Of a stretch of 64,000 nucleotides of DNA, positions 1-9,775 are shown piece by piece. The DNA comes from Strix aluco (Eukaryota > Chordata > Aves > Strigiformes > Strigidae): the NCBI RefSeq assembly GCF_031877795.1, contig NC_133935.1, positions 84,512,748 through 84,576,747 on the forward strand, given 5' to 3'. The notes beneath the pieces were generated by a model, which did not search any database, was not told where the DNA came from, and saw nothing but the letters and a program-made list of their open reading frames with translations. The number at the start of each line of letters is the position of its first letter. The first letter of the stretch is position 1. The position numbers and the translations under genes are program-made.

Positions 1-1559
1 GCTGAACCCATCTCCATGACCTTTTAGAGATGGACAGTGAATGGCAAGAAGGTGGGTTGCAGTGAAGAAATGCACTGTCTGCAATATTTGCTCTTTTCTC
101 CAGTCTCTGGTATCTTTTCCATGAATGCATCCCAGAAAAAAAATAATCACACCTTTCTTCATTTCTGTTACACTCTTCACTTGTCTTCTTGAACAAACTG
201 CCTGTGGTGTGAGAGGCTGGTGGAAAAGAAAGTGTGGGGAGAGTGGAAGAGATAGGGGATGGGGAGGGTCAGTGATGAATCCCCAGTAAGAACCAGTGCA
301 AAGGGAGATTGCAGTGGGACAGAGGAGAGCTGTGGCCACTGTGGGAAATCAGTGCCACTGCTCTGCCGCGTCCCGAGGTGTGAGACCACCCCTCCCTGCA
401 CACCCCCCTGTTCCTGCAAGAAGGGGTGCTCACAAGATCACCCAGAAACTTCAAACCTCGGCTCAGAAATGGCCGGAGAAAAGCAAGTGGAGACAGCGAT
501 TGCGTCTGAGCCTGTGGGGTGAGATGCAAATTTGACAGCCCGGGTGTGGGGACGGACACAGCAGCGTTTGGGGTGAATTTCACGGTGGAAAGGACAAAGC
601 CCAGGGCTGGTTGCTGCCTGGCAGCAACGATGCTCCTTCCCTCCTCTCCCCTCCAGACCTGTTGAATATGTGTGCGCTGCGCCAGCCCCCGTCCCGGAGG
701 ATGCTCCAAAAGCATCCACTTACATCCTCAGCCCGATCAGGGCTCCAAAAATCCTCAGGAAGAAGCATGGGCAGGGCTTCAAGAGAAGGAGCGAAATCCC
801 TGCAAAATACACCCAGAGCCCCGCAGCTGAGCAAACCCGAGTAGGGAAAGCTCCGGAGCCGGCCGGGTACCACCGCTCGGAGCATCCCGAAAAACCCCGG
901 GTGCAGACGGGGCTTTTATCCCCATCCCGCCTCTGGGGATTTCTCTGGCACCCCCGGGAGCAGGAACAGTCGTGGGCATGGGCAATAGTGTCTGGCCAGA
1001 CTTTCCAGCCCTGCATAGGGGCCGATTTTCTCGGGGGGAAAAAAAAAAGAAAAGAAAGAAAAAAAAAATATATATATAATCAGAAAAATCCCGCAGTGTG
1101 GCCGTACGTGCAAACACCCCCACACAAGCTCAGCCTCGCACACCGGCGTTCAGCTCAATTCTGCCGTGAATCCCCTGCAACCGCTAAATAAAGAAATAAC
1201 AACAACAAAAAAATATTAAAAAGAACCCAACGTGCAAACGGCAGAAAGTTGTGAGTGTGCCTGCGCGCCGGGAGGGGCGGAGGGGTGCGCACCAGTTGAT
1301 TTTACATCTTGCCTTGTGCCTTCTTCGCCTGCTTTTTTATTTATTTTCTGCACCAGGGAATAAACAGGTAATGCAGGAGCCTGGGGAAGCGGAGGGGACG
1401 GGCGGGCTGGAGGACGCGGTGCCTTTTTGCTTTCCCTCCTTTCCCCATCTCCCTCCCTGGAAGTTTCTTCGCGACACGAAATGTGGGGAAAAACCGAAAT
1501 AAAAGGATGCGGAGAGCGGTGGGGAGGGGAAGATCGGAGGCAGAGCTCCCACTTTGCTG
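1..1559. other. Upstream flank, no gene seen
   Basis: This stretch has no convincing exon. The overlapping frames on both strands at 177-1191 have low-complexity proline, serine and arginine-rich products with no domain, and they shadow one another. A GC box (GGGGCGG, 1274-1280) and a purine-rich A tract near 1040-1070 are visible. It probably holds distal promoter sequence. Confidence 0.5.
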
Positions 1560-1563
1560 GCGG

Positions 1564-1571
1564 TATAAAAA
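1564..1571 (+). promoter_or_regulatory. TATA-like box
   Basis: TATAAAAA in a GC-rich setting (GGCGG before, GCTTT after) matches the TATA consensus. It would place a start site near 1595, at the upstream edge of the CpG-rich block. CpG-island promoters often lack a TATA box, so this may be unused or may drive an alternative start. Confidence 0.3.
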
Positions 1572-1899
1572 GCTTTATGGTATTTTATCGCATTTAACGC
1601 GCGGGCGGCCAGACCGTGTTACCGCTGCCCCGCTCCGCGGAGCGCGGCGGAACCGCGGCATCAATTTCACGAGTGAATTTCAATCCTCCCTTCGGTTATT
1701 TAGTCCATGTCCCCGGCGGAGGCACGGCTCGGGGCGCGGAGGCACCGCGGGCGCGCAGCGCGGCGCAGCCGGGGCGATGGTGGTTGGGGTGTGTGTGTGA
1801 TTTTCTTTTTTTTTTTTTTTTTTTGAAACTGCTGAAAAAGGTCACTGAAGGAGTTGGCTGCTAAATAAAAAAAAAAAAAAAAAAAAAAAAAGCAGCCCT

Positions 1900-2081
1900 A
1901 AAAAGAGCGGCAGGCATGCGCACTGCGCGGATGCCATATTGGAATGAGTCTGCCGCGAGTGCGGGCAGAGGGACGGGTCGGCTCCGCGCCGCGCAGCGCC
2001 GCGCACCGCAGGGGTCTCACCGCTGAAGCGCGGAAAAAAAAAAAAAAAGAAAAACACCCCAAAAAAGCCAAACTTACCCAG
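1900..2081 (+). other. SFMBT2: Probable non-coding exon 1 of SFMBT2
   Basis: The first coding exon has splice acceptors upstream of its ATG, so at least one 5' UTR exon is needed. The best candidate is the CpG-rich segment ending ACCCAG|GTAAGGT at 2081/2082, a near-ideal donor. The 5' edge is not known. A start near 1930 would put the YY1-type site close to the start point, and a start near 1595 would fit the TATA-like box at 1564. The segment holds short upstream ATGs at 1915, 1931 and 1944. This is an inference from splice signals and base composition; no transcript was available. Confidence 0.5.
1933..1940 (-). promoter_or_regulatory. YY1-type site
   Basis: GCCATATT fits the minus-strand form of the YY1 core (GCCATNTT). 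It lies inside the probable exon 1, directly after a CpG-rich ATGCGCACTGCGCGG stretch that is NRF1-like. YY1 sites close to start points are typical of CpG-island promoters. Confidence 0.4.
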
Positions 2082-2382
2082 GTAAGGTACCACCCTCCTC
2101 CAAACCTCTCCCGGCTGGCATTTCCCTTTATTTTAATTATTGGGGTTTGCACCGCTTGGGTGGAGAGAGTCGCTTTTCCCCTTCTAAGATATATTAAAAA
2201 TCTTTTTATTTTATTTTATTTTTTTTTTACCAGTGGAAGCTAGCTGTGGATTTTTTTTTTTTCCCTCTTCCAAAGGGGGACAGACGGCGGTGGAGTTGTT
2301 GGGAAGTGTTGGCGTGCGGGTGGCGGGGCGGCTCGGGCAGGTCCCCCGGCGGAGCCGGTACCTGCGCTCGGGTCCGCGGGTG

Positions 2383-2411
2383 CCCCCCCCACCCCACCCC
2401 CGCTGCCCCCC
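2383..2411 (-). other. G-quadruplex motif on the template strand
   Basis: On the plus strand the order is C8, A, C4, A, C5, GCTG, C6. The minus strand therefore has four G tracts of four or more bases with loops of one to four bases. It lies about 300 bp into intron 1, on the strand read by RNA polymerase. Confidence 0.75.
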
Positions 2412-2877
2412 GTGGGCAGAGCACGCCGGAGTTGTCACGGACAGGGTTTGCAGTGCCTGTGCAATTAATCGCAGGCGTGCAGGGGTTTTCTTTTTGCCTC
2501 AGCGTATCGTATTTTAGATGCTCTCATTTCTCTCTTCCCCCTCCTCCCGCTTTTTTTTTTTTTTTTTTTAATTTTTTTATTTAAGTAATATCTATCATTT
2601 TGGTGCTTTTCTGATGAATGCTTGTGCGACCTCCTTTCAAATTTACTAGGGTGATGCACGTCTCGGTAAGAGTTATTTTGGGTGTGCGGGTGGGTTTTTT
2701 CTGAATCTGCAGGGGAGAGGGGAGAAAAAAAAAAATCTGCTGCAAAAGGCGGAGGGGAAGAGAAGAAAAGAAAAGAAAGCAATCGGCTGTGCCAAAATGT
2801 GCAGCCCTGATCTATACATATTTTCCCGTAGCGCTCCCGAACTGCGGTAAATGAATATTTATAAAGCTTGTCAGTTC

Positions 2878-2888
2878 AACATGGCGGG
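2878..2888 (+). promoter_or_regulatory. YY1-type site at the start of intron 1
   Basis: AACATGGCGGG matches the YY1 consensus AANATGGCGGC at all but the last base. It is about 800 bp downstream of the probable exon 1 donor. Function is inferred from the motif only. Confidence 0.45.
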
Positions 2889-3048
2889 TTAAGGTGTCTT
2901 TTAAAAACTGAAAATAAACATTTTGGGAGGAAGAAAAGAGGAAAGACCAGGTGCCACACGTTTGGTTGAACTCTCTTTTGTTGCTCGGAGAGGTGCGCTG
3001 GTGAATTAAATGCGGAGGGAAGGGGATGGGATCTGTCCAAGGGGTCAT

Positions 3049-3071
3049 CCCCCCCCCCCCCCCCCCCCCCC
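3049..3071. repeat. Poly-C run of 23
   Basis: An uninterrupted run of 23 C lies early in intron 1. As G on the minus strand it may fold into four-stranded DNA and is likely length-variable or a sequencing weak point. Confidence 0.95.
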
Positions 3072-6000
3072 ACTACAGGACTCACTGGTGGGAAAAGTAT
3101 AGGGCATTTGTGAGTGCTGGGGAGAAACCATGAGAAAAGGACATGCAGACTTCACAGCCCGGCCGATTTGCCTTTGAATGCCAAAATTACAGACGTGCCA
3201 TGAGAAAAAAAGAAAAAAAAAATGCCGAGAGACACAGCAATGATTTATTTTGCATTACCAGTAGACATGTCGTGGGATGAGATGTCCTGTTGGAACTGTC
3301 AAGCCTTCCCCGCTCGCCTCGGCGCAGTCAACTGGGGATGCGTGGTGGTTTGTTGTTTTTTCTTTTCTGTTGTTTAGCAAAAAACGCTCTGAAATTGCTA
3401 CGCACGGAAATTGGGGCTGCCAAACAAGTGGCTTTACCCGTGCGTGCTGCAACGAGCGTCGCTTTTTGCAGAGAGACCCTAAAAAGCCCATGACGACGGA
3501 GGCGAATTGCAGCTTTTGCAAAGCAAGCAAATGAGAGTTTGTTAGGAGTTTTCAGGGAGTTGTTTGTGCCCTTCCCAGCTGCCTTTTGCAAATGTATTTT
3601 CCAGGGGAGTGGAGGAGCGAGAGGCTGCTTCAGAGTGAGGAGAAACTTCCTTTTTCCCGGGCAGGGAGCGCTTCATTGCTGCTGTTCTGGGATTGTTTCA
3701 CTGCGGTTGTGAGATGTTAACTTTGGAGCATCTGTGTTGTGTAGCCGTGGGAGGTGATGGGATGCTCCAGCATCGCAGGCTGTCGGTGCCCAAGTGGGGA
3801 TGGAGGAGCCAGGGAGGATCCTGGGTGGGGGGAGGAAGAGAGTTGATCTGCCTGCTCATTTCCCTGTGCCTCTTGGAGATGCTCTCCAGAAACCCACCAT
3901 GCTTTTAATTAGCAGAAGCAGTTTGAGATGATGTTTGCACACACTGTCATGCAGGTTGAGGTTTCCCCTTCCAAAGGGGCTCTGCTCTATCTTCCCACCC
4001 CATTTCTCCCCACCTTTCTCCAGCCCCTGCCAGGACCAAGCTTCGCTGCTCAGGGAGCCAGCAAACTCACATCGCAGGGTATGGTGGTGGGGAGGGGGGC
4101 AAAGGAGACCGGAGGGGGAAAGGATTGTGATCTCTTATCAAAGTAGCGGAAAACAGGGTTAATTATAAGCAGAGCAGCTTGGAAGGCAGCTGTGGAACAG
4201 TGGTGGGACTTGGGTGGCAAAACCCAAGAGCTGCAGTGGGGTAGTGTCAGCCTGTGGGGTGGGAAGGGATGGAGCCATTGCAAAATGGAAGCAGTCCCCC
4301 CGCGGGGCGTCTCTGTATCCCCAGGTTTGCCGCCCTTTGGACAGGACAGCTTTTAAAATCAGTCTGTGCCCCTGGTGCTCTTGGGGAAGAAAATGTTGTA
4401 GCAGAGAGACCTGCTGCATGAGCAGAGAAGCAGCTTCGCCTGGTTGCATGCGGTGGACGTGGGGATGGAGGGGGTGCAACGGTCTCTGGGGATCCTTCTG
4501 TACCTGGGGTCTCACCCCTCCTCCCTGTCATCACTTTTTTTTCCTCTTTGCCTTGGAGGGATCTGCTTAAAAATGGAAAAAGCAGCCTAAAATGGTTCTT
4601 TACTGCGCTCTCTGATGGGAACACATTGCTTTGCATCAGCGTTGCCTGTTCCAGGCTCTGCAGCCAACACCTCACCAAAGTTGGGGTGACCCCCCCCTCC
4701 CACCCCCTGCCCTGGTCTCTTTGCCAGCCAGGGGACACCCATCTCAGCCAAAGGGGCTGTATTTATGGGACTGCTTTGCTCCCCCCATCTTTGCTCCTAT
4801 TTCCCTCAAAGAGAGGAGGTCCTGTTGCTGCACCAAGCCCACGTGTGCCCCTCCTGTAGCGCCAGCGAGGTTGCATTAGGGTTAGCTCTGGTCGCACCAG
4901 GCAAACCTCCTCTGAGGACTTTTTTTGTGCAGTGGCAGGGATTTAGTGCAGTTTGCTTTTCCTCCTAAGAAGCCTTGAGGTACAAATTTGATTTCCTTTG
5001 GGGGGTCAAAGGAGGAGCAGGCAAGGCAGGGTTTCTCTCCGGGGTTGGGACCGCTGCCTGGGTGAGCAGGGATGCAAATGGCTTTTTTCTCCTCCTTTTC
5101 TTTTCTTCTCCAACAGATTATTTATGGAAGGGAAGAAAATATTCTCACAAGTCTAATAACTTTAGTGCTTATAAAGGATTAGGTCCTAATAACTCCTGTG
5201 ATAAGATGGAGGCTTGGTGTAATCTGTTACTAAGTGAAAATCTAAAAGCCATTTAAATAGATACAGCAAAGGGCTGCCAAGAGACTAGTACATCGTAAAC
5301 AACAAGGAAATACCTTTTTAATGATTTAAGGGGGTGCACGGGGTAGTGGGACAGTAGATGCATTATAAGCAAGACAGTATAATCTCATTTATATATTGAG
5401 AAAACATTTACAGATATTCAACAGATGTTATAAGGATGTTGCAGAGGTGGAGAGTGTGTTTCGCACAGATGTAAGAACATCTGTAGGAGACAGTATGTAG
5501 TTATGTAGCTGTGATTATGAGTGATAAATGACTGGCTGGACAGACAGTTGATGTTTTAATGAAGCATTTATTAAAACTTTATGGTAGTGTTACTAGAAAT
5601 AGAATAAACACCACAACCATCAAGTCTTTAGACTGGGGTTGCTTTTCCTACACCCTTGGCTTGTGCTGTGCTGAGCGTGCTGCTGGCCCATGAAATACAT
5701 ATCTGTATTTTGGGTCACCGTTCCTGGCCTTTCACAGTTGTGGGGATGCTGGCCTGATGTGAGAGCATCAGCAAGGGGGTGTGACATTACCTTGCTGAAG
5801 GATGGGACATGGTAGAGAAGGTGCTGTCTTGTTTCTTCAAGGACTTTTTGCTGGCTAAACTCATGTTAATGTGGAGTAAGGGGATGTATGGAGAGCAGCC
5901 GAGGGCATTTTCAAGGGTGGTGGTGGTGGTTGAAGGAGGTGGCTGGTCCCTGACCGTGTCCAAGTGATGAAGTAAAGGAGTTGTGGAAAGCTCCAAAACC

Positions 6001-6969
6001 TGGGACAAGTAGCCAAAACTGGAAGCAGAGGAGCCAGAGGCTTGTTTCTGAAGGTGCACAGAGAAAATTAATGTGGTGACCGCAGGGCCCGTGTTTTAGA
6101 TGACCTGAAGGCGATGGAGGTGTCAGGAGTATTTTCTTACTGTGAATATTGACACATACAGAGTATATCAGCTGGTGCAACAGGGTCCTCAGTGCTGAAA
6201 ATGAAATGCTGTCGTTAATAGTGATGCTATTTGCAAATACTGAGTTTGTTCTATCATTGTAATATGCTGGTCCCCAGGAGCGTGTTATTTTTAGGATTAG
6301 AGCAGCCAGTGGTACCTTGTCAATATTTAAAACTCATCGTTTGAAACTGTTGATCTTTGAATGACAGTCATCTCTGATGAAAACAGTCAAATCCATCCTA
6401 TGGGTTTTTTACCAGAAGATTTCTCTTTAGTTTATCTTCTATGCCTCAGGTATGACTCTGACAGTGATTAAAAATGTTTGGGTTGCAAAACAGGGGAGTG
6501 CAGAAGTATGAGAAAGACTCTGTCACTGACATTTAAAAAACTCCTGAAAAAGTTTATTTTGAGATTGGCCTTTTGCAAGACCTAAACAAAGCGTTCTTGA
6601 GAGGGCTGGTTTGGAAAATATGTTCACAGTTTCTCCATTTTTAAGAATCAGAAGTGTTTTCTCTAAAATTAAATAGTAATAAAAGAAAGAAAAAAACCCA
6701 AGCAGTTCTTGACAGCTGACCGAGAGAGTAGGTGTGAGGCTTAAAAAAAGGTAGGGGCAGTATCCTTGCTATTTTTACTCATGATTCTTGCTTTCATGAT
6801 GAATACTCTTGACATCACTGGGTGGTTTGTGCAAGGGAGTCCTGTTTTCCTGGGCAAAGTCCTGAGACCCAGTTTGACTATAAGCTATTGGAAAGCTTTG
6901 TGTTTATTTGCTTGGAAAGGAAGATGAATTCCCTCCACTAAAATCCAGGGGGTGATGTTATCCTTGCCC

Positions 6970-7035
6970 CTGCAGTGTAGGAGATCAGACAAGATGACCA
7001 TGGGCTGAGGATCGTTAAAGTCTAAGGAGCTGTAA
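6970..7035 (+). mobile_element. Possible old CR1/L3-like 3' tail
   Basis: CAGTGTAGGAGATCAGACAA followed by GATGACCATGG and GTTAAAGTCTAAGGAG resembles the common sauropsid CR1/L3 3' end (AGGAGGTCAGACTAGATGAT, then CTTAAAGTCTATGA). It is short and diverged. Confidence 0.4.
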
Positions 7036-9429
7036 GTCCCTTGTGGAGACTTTTGGGTGGAAAGCATTAGCTTTTGTGGATGCATTAAAAATACTCCTTT
7101 AAAGAAAAGACAAGAAAAAGTATTATTTAACTGTTTCTTGGAAGGTGTTTTGAGCAAGGTGTAGGTGAAGACCAGACTCCATGATGCACTGTTGTTTGGG
7201 TGATGGTGGGGCATTAAACCTGGATGTCTTGGCAAGCAGCTCCCATGTTCACCATGGCATGTCTTAGAGGCCACTTGTGCAATGAAAGGGAATACAATTT
7301 GGCTCTTCTTGGAGAAATGGGCTGGAATTAGCACCATAAATGTGACTTGCAGAACTTTGAGTTAAATTGTCTTGTGGACTGTGGTTCTGGATAGACCTTG
7401 GCAAGGGTCTGCTGGCTGCTCTCACGTTCCCTTGGCGAAGGGAAGGGTCCTCCTCTTCCTGCTGTTGTACCAAGGGGTGGCAGGGGATGGCTGCAAGGCT
7501 GGATCTTATTTTTTTGGCAGATCCTGCCAGTCAGTGAAGCTGCTTCTGGATGTGAAGTGCTGAGAGGGATGTAAGGTGCTTGTAGGACTAAGCCCAAATG
7601 CTGATCAGCTGTGCTGTTTAAATGAACCAAACAGTGCCAAGACCTAAAATGTCATTTTTCCTAAAAAGTGTTGGAATCAGATGGCAGATGTTTCCTGGAT
7701 TCTGGTTTGCATCTCGTATTTTTTTTTTTGCAAACAACTCTGACTGCTGCAAAGCGCTGCAACGTAGAAGGCAGAACTGATTGCCTCAGGCAATGGGAGT
7801 TTTGGCTGATGAGGGACTTCTCAATTGGGCCCTAAATTAAGTCCATGAAAACAGTGTTTTGTGTTTCCCACTGGGTGACTTCTATCGCTTGGCTGATCAG
7901 TCCAGTTTAGGGGGTCTGACTGATATTTTTTTTTTTTTTTTTTTGGTCCATTGGTATTTTGAGATGATAAACGTCAGATGAGATGTTTCAGGATGATAAG
8001 CAGTTGTGTGTGTTCAAGTTACCCATCTAAAAGGCTTCCTCTTTTCAGCTCCCTTTCAAACATGGAGGTGGGAGAAGACAGGGCATTGCAGATGGTTGAT
8101 GCTCCCATTGTGTTTCTTCCCTGCAGTTCTTTTGCCTGTTGTAAAGGGCATTGGGGGTACTAATTCAGTCTTCTTCATGGCCCTGATTCAACTGAGAGCT
8201 TTAGAAGATGCCTAATTTTAAATATGCCATATCTCCAAAGTAGTTGGTATATGTTGGGTCCTTATCATGGATAGAAGTGCTTTACCAAAGCGGGGATAGA
8301 TCATGGAAATGGCCTCTTGAGTCGTGGAGAAGGTGATGGCCACCTGGTAAGTGGAAGAACAAGATTAGTACATGATGACCTCCCTCTCCCTGGCCTGGCA
8401 CCTTACACTGACATTTATATCTATGGAAAGAGGATGTAAGAGATCAGTGCTGTGACAGGAGGGGATTTTACAGCTGCATGGAACGAGCATCAGTAACGTA
8501 AATGCAGGGCAGAGGGGAGGCAGCTGCTTGCCTTGCCCAGCTCTTTGTGACAATGCTGCGGGGTGGTTTGGGGCAAGATCCTGCTGTTGGCAGCTGAATC
8601 GGGGAGGTTCCCCCAACCAGCTGACGTGGGCTCTGAGGACAGTATCGTGCCATGCACATGTGCTTTGTGGGATGCTGGAGGTGGGGATGTCCAGGGGCGA
8701 TGGCAGGGGTACAGGTGTGGCAGCAATGCCTTATAGCCCTTGGTTCTGAAACGTCCAGCTCACTCGGGAGAAGGGAAATTTGATGAAAAAGTGCTTTTAA
8801 TTTTAGAGGTTTGATCTAGTCCTCAGTGAAGTTTGTGGCAGGTTTTTGCTTTAAGTCCAGCTCTAGGTCCTTAGCTTGTATTTACACATAGGACAGCTAA
8901 GTGGGATGTATACCTAAGGCTGTGTGCCTGCCTGTTATCTGTTTCTCTTTGTTTTTGCCTAATACTGCAGGGATTTTTGCTGTAAACAAGTTAGTTTCTC
9001 TAATTAGGTTTATTTTACTTTCTGTTATCTTATCTTACCGCTATTTATCTCTGTGTGTATCCTAGACTCCGGGGTGTGCCAGGTAGGGAGGATGAGAAAA
9101 TTGCTTTGTGAAACAGGTTTGTCTCTGTTGGCATAAAATGTATGAGGTATTCGGTGCAAGAAGAGAGGAGAGCAAGGACCTGCTGAGTTACAAAGGGCTG
9201 TCACCACCTCACGTCATCCCTTCTTCACCATGTGTCTTCGGAGAACTTTTGTTCCTGTCCTTCTTCCCTTTGGGATGGACAATGCAGACCATCCCTACTC
9301 TGATGGTTCCTCTAGTTTCCCATTTTTGCATGTGTTCCCCCCAGGCTTAGTAATTTTTTTTTCTGTGCACAAATGATCCTGATGCTTGGCTTCAAGAGCA
9401 GAAGGATCAGCTTTGTTGAGTGGCTGGAG

Positions 9430-9775
9430 CAGGAGGGCTGGAAGGGACCTTCATGGCTTGTACAGACCATCTCTTACCCCAGGGCAGGATTAACTGTACC
9501 AAGATCTGTTTCTGAACAGATCAGCATCCCAACCCCTCCAAAAAGCAAGGCTCTGTGCCCTTCCCACAGTCTGTCCCTCTTCTTCACCAGATTCATTATT
9601 AGCAATTTCTTCTCACGTCCAAATCAAATGTCCCTTCCTGCAGTTTAAACCCAAGCCTTCCTCTTCGATCCACCGAGAACATGGAAAACAGATTATACTT
9701 CTTCCATGTTCAGCTATTTTTTATATATTTGAATATTGTGAACATTCCTAGTTTTCCAGATTAGATGGGATTTGT
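9430..9775 (-). mobile_element. Old CR1-type LINE 3' fragment
   Basis: The segment starts GGCTGGAAGGGACCTTCATG and contains CACAGTCTGTCCCTCTTC, TTAGCAATTTCTTC, CCTTCCTGCAGTTTAAACCC, GAGAACATGGA, ATATTTGAATATTGTGAACA and TTTTCCAGATTAGA, in the order found in the antisense of old CR1 3' ends. It is much diverged and has no open reading frame. Identification is by remembered consensus. Confidence 0.7.

Larger units (their letters stand above)
1590..2440. promoter_or_regulatory. CpG-rich promoter region
   Basis: CpG dinucleotides, rare elsewhere in the window, are dense at about 1590-2030 and again at 2280-2440. The region holds GC boxes, a 14-bp palindrome, a doubled 10-bp GC motif at 1986-2005, and long T and A runs at 1806-1824, 1867-1891 and 2034-2048. 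It lies upstream of the first coding exon at the expected end of the gene. A CpG-island promoter fits a developmental Polycomb-group gene. Confidence 0.75.

Noticed and set aside
670-1191. 173-codon open frame upstream of the promoter
   Set aside because: The product is proline- and lysine-rich with no domain, runs into the A-rich tract, and overlaps open frames on the other strand. It looks like chance in GC-rich sequence.
1368-1369. Alternative exon 1 donor (AACAG|GTAATG)
   Set aside because: It is a weaker donor than 2081/2082 and lies outside the CpG-dense core.
4247-4738. 163-codon minus-strand frame in intron 1
   Set aside because: The product is low-complexity, rich in proline, serine and arginine, and overlaps frames on both strands; there is no splice or family evidence.
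6885-7337. 150-codon minus-strand frame
   Set aside because: It overlaps a probable old LINE tail and has no recognisable domain.
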